Both the position numbers and the translations under genes were made by a program. Below, one piece after another: positions 15,055 to 23,948 of a stretch of 64,000 nucleotides of DNA. The notes under the pieces were generated by a model that was not told where the DNA came from, made no database searches, and saw nothing but the letters and a program-made list of their open reading frames with translations. The stretch is from a virus. The DNA is taken from the IMG/VR virus record IMGVR_UViG_3300008259_000023, positions 1-64,000 of that record; one strand, given 5' to 3'. Within the stretch, counting starts at the first letter, position 1. Each line of letters starts with the position of its first letter.

Positions 15055-17475
15055 TTAAGCAGAGCAACCGAAGCATTCGAAATCGCTATTCTCCGGTCTG
15101 GAGTTTTGCACTATTTCGGGCTTGCTCTCAATCGCTTTGGGTTTTTCTTTCTTCTCGATATCCATCGCCAAATGCTTAGCTCCTGTTGAGATAGCTTTGG
15201 TTCTGATGTAATAGGAGAGAGTTTTCAGTCCCTTGCTCCATGAATAGAAGTGAGCGGAAGATATCTTCGAAACACTTGGATTTGCCATGTACAGGTTCAT
15301 CGACTGTGATTGGTCTATGAAAGGTGCACGGTCGGCTGCCATATCGATCAAAGATCTCTGAGGTATTTCCCAAATGGTTCTGTACTTCTGAATCAAGAAT
15401 TCTATTCTTTGAACTCTTTTGTTGTAGTTCTTATCCTCCGAATCCAGGTAATTGTTGAAATTGATATTTTGGACCGATCCATCATTCATGATAATCTCGT
15501 TTTTCAGATCCTCGCACCATATTCCGATCTTTTCAAAATCCTGAATCAGATATTTATTCACTATCATGATTTCACCGCCAACCACTCTTCGGTTAAAAAG
15601 AGCTGAGTGTGCTGGTTCAGTCATTTCGAAAGATCCTGTAACCTTAGCAGAAGATGCGACGGGCATCTGGGCAGTTACCAAGCTATTACAAATTCCGTAT
15701 TCTGCAATATCATTTTTCAAGCTTTCCCAATCCCACAGGCCGCAAAGATCTGAACTGTTCAATCCCCACATGTTGAACTGGAATACACCTTCGGAAACGG
15801 GTGATCCCTTGAAGTAATCATATGGTTTGTATTTGCCACCCTTAACCAATTCGTTAGATTCGAAAAGAGCAGCATAATAGATCGTTTCAAAGATATTCTT
15901 GTTCAAACTTTTTGCCTCTTCTGAATCAAAGATTACATCCATGAGGAAGAATACATCAGCTAGACCTTGAGTACCAATTCCAATAGCTCTTTGTTCAAAT
16001 CCTCCTTTCTCACCTTTCTTGGTTGAATAGGAGTTTACATCGATTACAATATTAAGAGCTCTGACGATCTTTCTGGTTTCTTCAAACAATTTTGTTAAGT
16101 TGAAAGACCCTCTGGTTTTATCTACAAAATTCTTCAGAACTAAAGATGAAAGTGTGCAGATGGCTGTGGTTTTTTCATCAGTTGCTTGGAAGATTTCGAT
16201 GCAAAGATTGGATTGACGGATAACACCGATGTTTTGGTGGTTGGTTTTCCTGTTGGCACTATCTTTTGATGCCAAGTAAGGAACTCCTGTTTCTACCTGA
16301 GATTCGATGATCTTGAACCAAACGTCCTGAGCTTTCACTTTTTTACCCAATCCCATTTCAACAGCCTTGTTGTAGTTGGATTCGTATTCTGAACCGTAGC
16401 ATTCCTGAAGTGGCTTGATACCAGCCTTTAGAATATCGTTAGGACAGAATAGGTACCAATCCCCACCGTCCTTAACAGCTTCCATGAAGTTATCAGGAAT
16501 CCATAATGCGGTGAACAGATCACGTGCTCTCAATTCATCAGCACCGGTATTTTTCTTGATCTCAAGAAGGTCGAAAATATCCTTGTGCCAAGGCTCGATG
16601 TAAATCGCAGCCGAGCCAGGTCTTCTACCCTGCTGATTGAAGAATCTCAGTGATTCGTTGACGATCTTTAGATACTTCAAAAGACCTCCTGCATAACCTC
16701 CCGAACCAGCGATTCTGCTTTCTTTGCTTCGAATGTTCGACATGCAAAGACCAATTCCAGCTGCGTCAGATGAATAGGTTGAAATGTCTCTCATTGTGTT
16801 CAACAAACCTTCACGTGAATCGCCATCATTATAATGGAGAACACAAGATGAAAGCTGAGGAATCTTTGTTCCTGAGTTGATCATAATAGGAGTCGCAGGT
16901 GAGATGAGCTGATTAGATAATGAATTGTAATAATCCGCTGCGCTCTCAAAGGAATCTGTAACCCAAAGAGCAACTCTCATATACATGTGCTGGGGTCTTT
17001 CGAAAACTTGCCCATTAGATTTCTTTAGCAGGTACATCTCGTACAGAGATCTCCATGCAAAGTAATCAAAATTGAAATCGTTCTCGTGGTTTACCAAAGC
17101 ATCGATTTTTTCCGGTCCATAGCTTTGAATTCTTTCGTGGAAGGTAGCATTAATGATACCTTCTTCAAAGAGGACTTTCATAGTCTCAGAAAAACTAGGA
17201 AGTGTTTCTTTGTGGAATGAAGAAATCGATGTTTGTGCCGCTAATCTCGAATAGTCATGGTGTGTACCAGTGTACGAGGCTGAAATGTCGGCAATCAATT
17301 TATCCAATTGCTTTGTGGTGATCTCACCCTCTGTCGGAACCGAGGTGATGACGGCGATAAAAATCTCGTCTGGGTTAACAGATAATCCTTTCGACGATCT
17401 CTTAATTCTAGTATAAATTTTTTGTGGGTTGAATGATGTCTCTTCTCCGTTTCTTTTGATAATTTTCAAAAACAT
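15055..17475 (-). CDS. nrdA: ribonucleoside-diphosphate reductase class Ia, large subunit
   Basis: Encodes 806 residues. N-terminal ATP-cone (FLKIIKRNGEETSFNPQKIY), then the ten-stranded barrel. Catalytic residues are visible: PQLSSCVLHY and AICTLSSLVL (the reversible disulfide pair) and SNLCIEIFQ (thiyl Cys with Asn and Glu). RPGSAAIYIEPWH and MPVASSAKVTG are family signatures. The C-terminal tail ends CFGCSA, the CxxC relay re-reduced by thioredoxin or glutaredoxin. Overall it resembles the eukaryote/Bacteroidota-type R1 rather than the T4/E. coli type. Reduces ribonucleotides to supply dNTPs. Followed by a strong terminator; nrdB lies 18 bp upstream. Confidence 0.95.
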   Translation of the reverse strand: MFLKIIKRNGEETSFNPQKIYTRIKRSSKGLSVNPDEIFIAVITSVPTEGEITTKQLDKLIADISASYTGTHHDYSRLAAQTSISSFHKETLPSFSETMKVLFEEGIINATFHERIQSYGPEKIDALVNHENDFNFDYFAWRSLYEMYLLKKSNGQVFERPQHMYMRVALWVTDSFESAADYYNSLSNQLISPATPIMINSGTKIPQLSSCVLHYNDGDSREGLLNTMRDISTYSSDAAGIGLCMSNIRSKESRIAGSGGYAGGLLKYLKIVNESLRFFNQQGRRPGSAAIYIEPWHKDIFDLLEIKKNTGADELRARDLFTALWIPDNFMEAVKDGGDWYLFCPNDILKAGIKPLQECYGSEYESNYNKAVEMGLGKKVKAQDVWFKIIESQVETGVPYLASKDSANRKTNHQNIGVIRQSNLCIEIFQATDEKTTAICTLSSLVLKNFVDKTRGSFNLTKLFEETRKIVRALNIVIDVNSYSTKKGEKGGFEQRAIGIGTQGLADVFFLMDVIFDSEEAKSLNKNIFETIYYAALFESNELVKGGKYKPYDYFKGSPVSEGVFQFNMWGLNSSDLCGLWDWESLKNDIAEYGICNSLVTAQMPVASSAKVTGSFEMTEPAHSALFNRRVVGGEIMIVNKYLIQDFEKIGIWCEDLKNEIIMNDGSVQNINFNNYLDSEDKNYNKRVQRIEFLIQKYRTIWEIPQRSLIDMAADRAPFIDQSQSMNLYMANPSVSKISSAHFYSWSKGLKTLSYYIRTKAISTGAKHLAMDIEKKEKPKAIESKPEIVQNSRPENSDFECFGCSA

Positions 17476-17493
17476 AGTGCTTAATAATTTTTT

Positions 17494-18465
17494 TTAGAAA
17501 TCCTCATCGATTGAAAATCCTTCGTTCAGTTTCACCTTCTGATATTCAACGGTGCGACCTTCAAAGAAATTTCCTTTAGTTTCAACAGCAATCTGTTCCA
17601 TGAATTTGAAAGGATTCTCCACTTTAAACTCTTTTGAACAGTTGAATTTTACGAGCAATCCATCAACGACAAATTCCAAATACTGTTTCATCAGATTGGA
17701 ATTCATTCCTATTAGGGACACAGGCAAACTCTCTGTAATAAATTCTTTTTCAATCTCCAAAGCAGAAAGTAGGATCTCTTTGATCCTTTTTTCGCTGGGC
17801 CTGGTGGCACAATGGTTATTCAGAAGATGGATCGCAAAATCGCAATGCAAATTTTCGTCTTTGAAAATCAGCGAGTTTGCGTTGCAAAGACCGGGCATCA
17901 AACCTCTATTTTTCAACCAGAAGATGGAGCAAAAAGATCCTGAAAAGAAAATACCTTCAACTGCAGCAAATGCAACTAATCTTTCTTGGAAGGATGCATT
18001 CTCAATCCAATTCAAAGCCCAACTAGCTTTCTTTTGAACCGCAGGTAAATGCTCAATAGCTGTGAAGCATTCCAATTTTTCTTTGTGGTTAGAGATGTAT
18101 GTGTCAATCAAAAGACTGTACATAAGCGAATGGATATTTTCCATCGCCAGCTGGAATCCGTAGAAGAATTTAGCTTCTGGGTATTGGACCTCTCGATAAA
18201 AATTCTCAGCCAGATTCTCGTTAACAATTCCATCACTAGCAGCAAAGAAACTCAAAACGTTCTTGATGAAAAATCTTTCGTTGTCAGAAAGGGAATCCCA
18301 GTCTTTCAAATCGTTAGTTAAGTCAATCTCCTCCGCAGTCCAAAAGGCAGCTTGGTGCTGTTTATAGAATTCCCAAATATCATCGTATTGGATTGGGAAA
18401 ATAACAAACCGGTGCGGATTCTCGACGAGAATGGGCTCGGTCCCTGAATAACTCTGTTCCGTCAT
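17494..18465 (-). CDS. nrdB: ribonucleoside-diphosphate reductase class Ia, small subunit
   Basis: Encodes 323 residues. Radical site is intact: D78 in [12 protein letters not shown]109 and H112 in [11 protein letters not shown], and the radical tyrosine Y116, with the spacing found in the eukaryote-type R2 (Asp-31-Glu-3-His-4-Tyr). The second metal-binding helix contains [17 protein letters not shown] near the start is typical of the same type. The C-terminal peptide GFSIDEDF should bind the large subunit. Same operon as nrdA. Confidence 0.95.
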   Translation of the reverse strand: MTEQSYSGTEPILVENPHRFVIFPIQYDDIWEFYKQHQAAFWTAEEIDLTNDLKDWDSLSDNERFFIKNVLSFFAASDGIVNENLAENFYREVQYPEAKFFYGFQLAMENIHSLMYSLLIDTYISNHKEKLECFTAIEHLPAVQKKASWALNWIENASFQERLVAFAAVEGIFFSGSFCSIFWLKNRGLMPGLCNANSLIFKDENLHCDFAIHLLNNHCATRPSEKRIKEILLSALEIEKEFITESLPVSLIGMNSNLMKQYLEFVVDGLLVKFNCSKEFKVENPFKFMEQIAVETKGNFFEGRTVEYQKVKLNEGFSIDEDF

Positions 18466-18492
18466 ATCTTTTTTATATTAAATTTTTTTGGA

Positions 18493-18978
18493 TTAGTAAC
18501 CCCCTGGTCTTTGCTGTCTTTCTATGTTGTGCTTGTTTTTAGCAACATAATAATTGAAAAGAGTTTTTGCGTCTAAGCCGACCGCAAGAGTTACGTTAAA
18601 TAAGAAATGCCAACGGTCGACTACTTCCATTTGCAATTCTTTTAATTCTTCAGGAGTTAGGTCTGTAAACTTTTTTTCTTGTGCCTCTTTGTGTTTACTC
18701 TTCCAGGGTTTCCAAATTGCTGCACCGTGTGAGTGAACACCTCCTAGAGCGTTGAAAAATTCTCTCCACTCGTCCTGATCTGCGTGATAATTCATATCAC
18801 AAAATGATTTCAATGACCCCAAAGTTTCTCTGATTTTTTCAAAGTCGTAACCGTACACACCCTCCTGAATATTCTTTTGCATAGTTAATAATTCGTTCAG
18901 CGTGTCGGTGCTGTTTGAATAGTGATCCTCGATCTCTAAATGAGAGCACTCTTGAAAATTTGTTAAATTTTGTTCCAT
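18493..18978 (-). CDS. dCTPase/dUTPase (gp56-like, all-alpha NTP pyrophosphatase)
   Basis: Encodes 161 residues; T4 gp56 has 171. The all-alpha dUTPase/MazG-type metal sites are E70 and E73 (DQDEWREFF) and E118 and D121 (MEVVDRWHFLFN). The start NFQECSHLEIE parallels the T4 gp56 start, and the end YYVAKNKHNIERQ is the family signature. It hydrolyses dUTP and/or dCTP to the monophosphate. In T4 this keeps unmodified dCTP out of DNA; whether this phage modifies cytosine cannot be seen here. First gene of the nrd operon. Confidence 0.88.
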   Translation of the reverse strand: MEQNLTNFQECSHLEIEDHYSNSTDTLNELLTMQKNIQEGVYGYDFEKIRETLGSLKSFCDMNYHADQDEWREFFNALGGVHSHGAAIWKPWKSKHKEAQEKKFTDLTPEELKELQMEVVDRWHFLFNVTLAVGLDAKTLFNYYVAKNKHNIERQQRPGGY

Positions 18979-19032
18979 CTTATTTTCCGTTTTCTTTGTT
19001 TTAAAAATGATGTGAGAATCGTTTGGGATGAT

Positions 19033-19040
19033 TATATATC
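19033..19040 (-). promoter_or_regulatory. candidate promoter octamer GATATATA
   Basis: Minus strand reads TTGATATATAATCATCC between the polymerase N-terminal gene and the dCTPase gene, 54 bp before the ATG at 18978. The longer spacing leaves room for a normal 5' leader. The gene downstream is metabolic, so this copy is the exception among mostly leader-tagged genes. Confidence 0.4.
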
Positions 19041-19064
19041 AACCCCATTTTTTTGTCCCCACCC

Positions 19065-20480
19065 CTATTTGAAATTTTCCAATTCTTTTTGTAATTTGTC
19101 AATTTCTAACTGAAGTGCTAACATTTGATCCTTGGTTTTTCTTCTTTTTGAGTATAGATCTTTTACAATCGTGCGGAGAATAGGTTTTTCTTCCTCCCCT
19201 CCAAAATATGCTCCTGAAGCAGTTCTTACCCATTCTTCTTTTGGATCCGCTACATTCTTTCCCTTATATGCTTCCGGCGAAATCCCCCACTGCACGATAG
19301 CGTTAGGATAAAGTGATGCAAAATCGTAACAAGCTACCCATTCATGTAATCCTACAGTTGGTTCCTTTACGTAACCACCAGCGAACTTGACGTGATTATC
19401 ATCTTTAGGGATATTCAGCAAAACCTGTTTTCTCTCTAAAAATTTTCTCAACATCATTACCTCCGTTGACCAGACTGGCGAAAGTGCACGGGATATCTCC
19501 ACTCCAGTTACTCCGGCAATCTTAAAATACGTCAGCATTGTTTTCAGCTTCTGATCGATGTAGTGCAGAAGAACACAGTCAACCGCGTTATAGAAAATGA
19601 ATTTTTCGAAGTCCGATTGATAAAGATCTCTAAGACTTCCGCTGTATTCGATCTTCTTCAGACCGATAGCTTTTTCTCCAACGTAGTCCAATCGATTGCT
19701 TTCTTTGATCTTGATCACCCTGTCCCACTTTTTATAGATATCGAGATAATCGACCATTAGTAAGTGTTGGGGTAATTGATTCTTTCCAATTAGATATCTG
19801 GAAGCTGAAATAATAGCAGGGTCGATATTGAGTCTTTTTGCTCTATTAACCAAATAGGGCCAGTCATATCCGAACCAGTTCCATCCAGTAATCAAAGCCA
19901 TTTTAGGAGCTAGATCTTTAAAGAACGTATAGAGCATGTCGAATTCTGAAACGAACTTTCTGTATTTGAAACTCCATTCCTCTCCGAACTTTTCAAAATG
20001 CGTGTTAAGCTTTTTATGAATCGATCCGATCTGCTCGCTTGATAGATCATCGAGACCCAAGACAATCATCTTGTTCTTGTCCGTTGCTATACCGATACTG
20101 AGAACTCGATTTTTGGCGTTTTCTGTGTCCAATGCATCTTTCATCTCCTCAGTAATCTCAACCTCAATATCGACAAAGTATTTGCGAGGATTTTGGTGTG
20201 CCCATAGTGGAGCAGTTAATTCCCGATCAGCTTCCTCGAGTATTTGTGCAATGCGGTATTTGTCTAATTTGTTAGACTTTACTTTTTTGACATGGCCGCC
20301 GTCCCAAGATCTCCAAACAGGATCTTTCTTGGCGTCATTATGCGGGCACTTCTCCCAGACGAACCTTTCCTCTTCTGGGATTGGAACGTTGATGAATGTT
20401 GGTTCCCCCTCTTCGGTAAAAGTAGAAATGTGCAGGTGGTCTTTCTTAGCTTCAATATCAACTATCATATCTGGATACAT
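19065..20480 (-). CDS. DNA polymerase family B, N-terminal subunit (split gp43, part A)
   Basis: Encodes 471 residues: N-terminal domain, 3'-5' exonuclease and first palm/fingers portion of a T4-type polymerase. Exonuclease residues are intact: D104 and E106 (YFVDIEVEI), D206 (GWNWFGYDWPYL) and Y297/D301 (FYNAVDCVLL). Motif A has catalytic D386 (CYDFASLYPNAI). The first fingers helix carries the triphosphate-binding basic cluster DLYSKRRKTK (441-450) and continues as a coiled-coil-like helix (LQLEIDKLQKELENF), then stops. Motifs B and C are on the separate subunit at 4255-5412. The break falls at the fingertip, between the two fingers helices, so the halves could join through their paired helices. 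Confidence 0.92.
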   Translation of the reverse strand: MYPDMIVDIEAKKDHLHISTFTEEGEPTFINVPIPEEERFVWEKCPHNDAKKDPVWRSWDGGHVKKVKSNKLDKYRIAQILEEADRELTAPLWAHQNPRKYFVDIEVEITEEMKDALDTENAKNRVLSIGIATDKNKMIVLGLDDLSSEQIGSIHKKLNTHFEKFGEEWSFKYRKFVSEFDMLYTFFKDLAPKMALITGWNWFGYDWPYLVNRAKRLNIDPAIISASRYLIGKNQLPQHLLMVDYLDIYKKWDRVIKIKESNRLDYVGEKAIGLKKIEYSGSLRDLYQSDFEKFIFYNAVDCVLLHYIDQKLKTMLTYFKIAGVTGVEISRALSPVWSTEVMMLRKFLERKQVLLNIPKDDNHVKFAGGYVKEPTVGLHEWVACYDFASLYPNAIVQWGISPEAYKGKNVADPKEEWVRTASGAYFGGEEEKPILRTIVKDLYSKRRKTKDQMLALQLEIDKLQKELENFK

Positions 20481-20488
20481 ACATTATT

Positions 20489-20791
20489 ATGAGGATAGTC
20501 GAAAGTTTCGAAAATTATGTTGCAGAATATTACATTTCAGCATCGCCTGGATCGGTTGTAGTCCCTGGCGAATGGTATAAAGACAATGTAAATTCTGTTA
20601 ATTATGTAGATAAGAAACAGCCTCTTCCGATGGTAATTGACCCCATGTTTGAAAAGGATAAAATCTATATCCACCTCGATGAGTTATCAACTAACGAGGA
20701 CTTCGTCAATCTTTTACGCTCAGAAGGATTGGGTGCTAAGAAGGTTATCGAATTTATTAAAGATTGGCTTTACACCAAGCACCTCTCTTAA
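20489..20791 (+). CDS. leader-like small protein, unknown function
   Basis: Encodes 100 residues on the plus strand, divergent from the polymerase part A gene with only 8 bp between the starts. N-terminus MRIVESFENYVAEYY resembles the packaging leader (FENY, then VAE). The rest is mixed: PLPMVIDPMFEKDKIYIHL and a helical C-terminus. No family recognised. Converges on the glycosylase gene with the stop codons overlapping. Confidence 0.65.
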   Translation: MRIVESFENYVAEYYISASPGSVVVPGEWYKDNVNSVNYVDKKQPLPMVIDPMFEKDKIYIHLDELSTNEDFVNLLRSEGLGAKKVIEFIKDWLYTKHLS

Positions 20792-21201
20792 GGTAACCGA
20801 TCGTTACCACCTTCCTGCAAAAAAATATTTAATTTTTTATCGGTTGGAGTGAATCCAAAGTCCCTGTCAACAAAAATTCTCCAGGACTCTAGTGCATATT
20901 TACCAACACCAGGAAGTTTTGAAATTTCTTGATCACCCGATGCCCACTTTTTACTCATCTTTACGATGCGGTCGGCTTTCACATTTTGAAATCCTGTCGG
21001 TCTGATTATTTCAGCTATCTGTTGGATACCCGTTGCTGATGCCTTTCCAGCATCTGGGATGAGCTTAAACAGATCTTCGAGTATAGGCCTAACCTGTTTA
21101 TTGTTGGTTTGATTTAATAGTATGCAGACAACGACCATCTTCCATTTATCATGGATGTATTCTTCCTGAATTAGCCTTTCCGTTTCAAAAAAATCCTGCA
21201 T
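20788..21201 (-). CDS. MBD4-like mismatch-specific DNA glycosylase (HhH-GPD)
   Basis: Encodes 137 residues, a compact HhH-GPD glycosylase. The helix-hairpin-helix is LPGVGKYALES at 96-106 and the catalytic Asp is D121 in FTPTDKKLNIFL. The order HDKWKMVVVCILLNQT, IIRPTGFQNVKADRI, GVGKYALESWRIF parallels the catalytic domain of eukaryotic MBD4, which removes T or U opposite G (the deamination products of 5-methylcytosine and cytosine). No [4Fe-4S] cluster cysteines are present, as in MBD4. Probable role: repair of deaminated cytosines in phage DNA. Confidence 0.85.
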   Translation of the reverse strand: MQDFFETERLIQEEYIHDKWKMVVVCILLNQTNNKQVRPILEDLFKLIPDAGKASATGIQQIAEIIRPTGFQNVKADRIVKMSKKWASGDQEISKLPGVGKYALESWRIFVDRDFGFTPTDKKLNIFLQEGGNDRLP

Positions 21202-21209
21202 ACAAAAAA

Positions 21210-21239
21210 AAAGATTTCCACGAAATTATGGAAATCTTT
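21210..21239 (-). terminator. hairpin terminator after the ferritin-like gene
   Basis: Stem AAAGATTTCCA / TGGAAATCTTT (11 bp) with an 8-nt loop. On the minus strand it is followed by a run of T, 22 bp after the ferritin-like stop codon. Confidence 0.75.
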
Positions 21240-21261
21240 CTTTAATAAAAAGTATTTAGAA

Positions 21262-21825
21262 TTAGAAATAAGTTTGTTCGAAGTAAAGGATCTCGAATTT
21301 GTTATTGATATTCACAAGCTCGAGAGCATTCAATAGATCAGAATATTCTGCTACTGATTCGTTTTGGATATCAACGAATTTCTGAATGAAATTGAAAGTT
21401 GCTGGATGTGTATCAGACAATGCACTCTGCATCGCTGAATAATTAAGCAATAGATTATATTCAACATCGTAAGCTACATCAACGATTCCAACCAATGATT
21501 TGAATTGAATGTTTGGATCTACAGGCATCATCTTAGGAATGATATTCCATTGGGTAAGGTAATCCATCAACATGTTAGCATGCTCCAATTCGTAAGCTGC
21601 CTCAGCTTCGAAGAATGCCGCAGCCTTTTTGTAGTTCATATTCTTGCACCAGTTAGCTGCATTTCTGTAGGTATAATGTGCGTTATATTCTCCTGCAATT
21701 CTTTTTTCGATCTCTGTTACGATGTCCGCAGGTAAAGTTTTAGGCTTTGTAATTTCGGGCATAGCCACCATACTCAATTCGATTGCCTCGTTATTATTAC
21801 CTTTGAAGTGCTTAAATGATTCCAT
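21262..21825 (-). CDS. ferritin-like protein with leader-like N-terminus
   Basis: Encodes 187 residues. Residues 33-170 form a four-helix ferritin-like bundle with the expected ligands: E46 (IAGEYNAHYTY), E79 and H82 (YELEHANML), a Glu in the third helix (VEYNLLLNY) and NESVAEYSDLL in the fourth. It could store or oxidise iron or protect DNA. Residues 1-32 (MESFKHFKGNNNEAIELSM) are an extension not found in ferritins and resemble the packaging leader loosely. GATATATA lies 18 bp upstream, directly after the dnaK terminator, and a terminator follows: a stand-alone cassette. Confidence 0.8.
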   Translation of the reverse strand: MESFKHFKGNNNEAIELSMVAMPEITKPKTLPADIVTEIEKRIAGEYNAHYTYRNAANWCKNMNYKKAAAFFEAEAAYELEHANMLMDYLTQWNIIPKMMPVDPNIQFKSLVGIVDVAYDVEYNLLLNYSAMQSALSDTHPATFNFIQKFVDIQNESVAEYSDLLNALELVNINNKFEILYFEQTYF

Positions 21826-21843
21826 GAATTTCCTTGTTTTATC

Positions 21844-21851
21844 TATATATC
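21844..21851 (-). promoter_or_regulatory. candidate late promoter octamer GATATATA
   Basis: Minus strand reads CTGATATATAGATAAAAC, 15 bp after the dnaK terminator and 18 bp before the ATG at 21825. Confidence 0.6.
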
Positions 21852-21866
21852 AGAATTTACTAAAAA

Positions 21867-21890
21867 AAAGTCGGCATTAAGCCGACTTTT
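21867..21890 (-). terminator. hairpin terminator after dnaK
   Basis: Perfect stem AAAAGTCGGC / GCCGACTTTT (10 bp), loop ATTAA, with further T residues on the minus strand. Confidence 0.85.
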
Positions 21891-21915
21891 GAACTTGCTT
21901 GTATGAGTGATCCGA

Positions 21916-23814
21916 TTATTTTGATTTGGAGCCTACTTCTTCGAATTCTACATCCTCGAAATTCTCTTGACCCTCTTGGGTCCCGGTTGTACTCGTGCTT
22001 TCGCTTTCAGAATTTGGAGTTGAGTAGATACTAGCAGAAATCGCGTTCATCAATTTCATACACTCATCAATTTCTTTTTCTAACATATCGATATTCTCGG
22101 CATCTTTCAATTTCCTGATTTCGGATATCTTGTCATTGATTTTTGATTTTTCGTCATCGGAAACTTTGTTCCCGAAATCATCCAAAGCCTTTTCCGACTG
22201 CATGCAAGCATTCTCAGCATCATTAATAATCTGGGATTTTCTCAGTCTTTTCTTATCTTCCTCCTCGTTTTCTCTTGCCTCGTTTTTTAGTCTTTCGATT
22301 TCCTCTTCAGAAAGCTTTGATCCTGATTCGATCCTCACGTTTTGTTTTTTTCCAGTTCCTTTGTCCAAAGCAGTCACGCTCAAAATACCATTGGAGTCAA
22401 TATCGAAGGTAACCTCGATCTGAGGGATTCCTCTCATTGAAGGTGGGATATCTGTAAGCTGAAATCTTCCTAGTGTTCGGTTGTCTGATGCCATGGGGCG
22501 TTCTCCCTGTAGAACGTGGATATCAACTGCTGGCTGATTATCCACAGCGGTTGAGAACATTTGGCTTTTCTTCGTTGGGATTGTTGTATTAGATTCAATT
22601 AGTTTTGTAAATACACCACCCATAGTTTCAATACCCAAGCTTAATGGTGTAACGTCAAGAAGTAGTACGTCTTTAACCTCTCCACCTAAAACTCCTCCTT
22701 GAATTGCTGCACCGAGACTAACCACTTCATCTGGATTTACGCTCTTACTTGGTTTTTTACCAAAGAATTTTTCGACCTCCTCCTGGATCTTAGGGATTCT
22801 ACTTGTTCCACCAACCAGGATCACTTCATCAATATCCGAATTTAACAATCCTGCTTCTACCATTGCTGTTGAGCAAGGAGCCAATGATCGCTTAATTAGA
22901 TCATCTATCATCTGCTCAAATTTTACTCTTGTTAATTTAGAGACGAAGTGTTTAGGACCTTCGCTTCCTGCTGAAAGGTATGGTAAATTGATCTCAGCTT
23001 CAACAGAAGAGGAAAGTTCAACCTTTGCCTTCTCCGCTGATTCTCTAACCCTCTGTAAAGCCATTGCATCCTGACCAATATCGATCCCGCTTTCGTTTTT
23101 AAATTCTGATATGATCCAGTCAACAATTCTCTCGTCAAAATCATCACCACCCAAATGAGTATCCCCGCTGGTTGAAAGAACCTCGAATACACCAGAACCA
23201 ATTTCTAGAATTGAAACGTCGTGGGTACCTCCGCCGATGTCAAAAACAACTACCTTTTGGTCTTTGTCTTTTCTGTCCAATCCATAGGCTAGTGCTGCAG
23301 CGGTTGGCTCGTTGATAATTCTCAAAACTTCCAATCCAGCAATTTCGCCCGCTTCTTTTGTTGCCTGTCTCTGACTGTCGTTGAAATAAGCAGGCACGGT
23401 GATCACTGCTTTGGAAACTGTTTCTCCCAGGTAATCTTCCGCAGTCTTTTTCAGATTCTGTAAAACCATAGCAGAAATCTCTTGAGGGATATACTCCTTC
23501 TGGTTTGCTTCGATCAAAACTTTATCACCAGTTCCTTTTTTAACCTTGTAAGGCATTCTTTGAGCTTCCTTCTTCAGCTCAGAGAATTTAGACCCGATAA
23601 ATCTTTTTACAGAAAATAATGTTTCAGTTGGGTTGGTCACGGCCTGACGTTTTGCTGGATCGCCGATTTTAATTTCTCCATTTTTAAAACTCACAATACT
23701 TGGAGTTGTTCTCTTTCCTTCGTTGTTAACGATTACTACAGGTTTTCCACCCTCTAAGACGGAAACACAAGAATTTGTTGTTCCTAAATCAATACCGATA
23801 ATTTTATTACTCAT
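21916..23814 (-). CDS. dnaK: molecular chaperone DnaK (Hsp70)
   Basis: Encodes 632 residues, the full bacterial length. ATPase domain: [67 protein letters not shown]. Linker [19 protein letters not shown]. Substrate-binding domain and helical lid are complete, ending in an acidic [14 protein letters not shown] tail as in cellular DnaK. The sequence is close in style to Bacteroidota DnaK and was probably taken from a host. It would work with the phage DnaJ at 8026-9045; no grpE is visible in the window. Upstream lies a 136-bp region with direct repeats. Confidence 0.97.
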   Translation of the reverse strand: MSNKIIGIDLGTTNSCVSVLEGGKPVVIVNNEGKRTTPSIVSFKNGEIKIGDPAKRQAVTNPTETLFSVKRFIGSKFSELKKEAQRMPYKVKKGTGDKVLIEANQKEYIPQEISAMVLQNLKKTAEDYLGETVSKAVITVPAYFNDSQRQATKEAGEIAGLEVLRIINEPTAAALAYGLDRKDKDQKVVVFDIGGGTHDVSILEIGSGVFEVLSTSGDTHLGGDDFDERIVDWIISEFKNESGIDIGQDAMALQRVRESAEKAKVELSSSVEAEINLPYLSAGSEGPKHFVSKLTRVKFEQMIDDLIKRSLAPCSTAMVEAGLLNSDIDEVILVGGTSRIPKIQEEVEKFFGKKPSKSVNPDEVVSLGAAIQGGVLGGEVKDVLLLDVTPLSLGIETMGGVFTKLIESNTTIPTKKSQMFSTAVDNQPAVDIHVLQGERPMASDNRTLGRFQLTDIPPSMRGIPQIEVTFDIDSNGILSVTALDKGTGKKQNVRIESGSKLSEEEIERLKNEARENEEEDKKRLRKSQIINDAENACMQSEKALDDFGNKVSDDEKSKINDKISEIRKLKDAENIDMLEKEIDECMKLMNAISASIYSTPNSESESTSTTGTQEGQENFEDVEFEEVGSKSK

Positions 23815-23888
23815 AATTTTTTCTAATTTTTAATAAGCTTATTGAAAAATTTGTGCCACCAGGAAATATTAGAAATTTCGTCCCAAAA

Positions 23889-23948
23889 AGGTGACAAAAT
23901 TTCTTAGAAATCAAGATTTTTGAAATCTTGAGGTGACAAAATTTCTTA
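23889..23948. repeat. direct repeat flanking a hairpin upstream of dnaK
   Basis: AGGTGACAAAATTTCTTA occurs at 23889-23906 and again at 23931-23948. Between them is a perfect hairpin, CAAGATTT / AAATCTTG with a 3-nt loop (23912-23930). The unit lies between the stop of the gene at 23951 and the dnaK start at 23814, so it may be a terminator for the former, an operator or promoter for dnaK, or both. It does not match the CIRCE (HrcA) element. Confidence 0.7.

Noticed and set aside
17552-18321. Plus-strand frames of 90-161 codons across nrdB
   Set aside because: Antisense to a highly conserved enzyme; their composition is that of a complement of coding sequence.
23912-23930. Heat-shock CIRCE element upstream of dnaK
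   Set aside because: The inverted repeat (CAAGATTT/AAATCTTG) and its 3-nt spacing do not fit the CIRCE consensus TTAGCACTC-N9-GAGTGCTAA.
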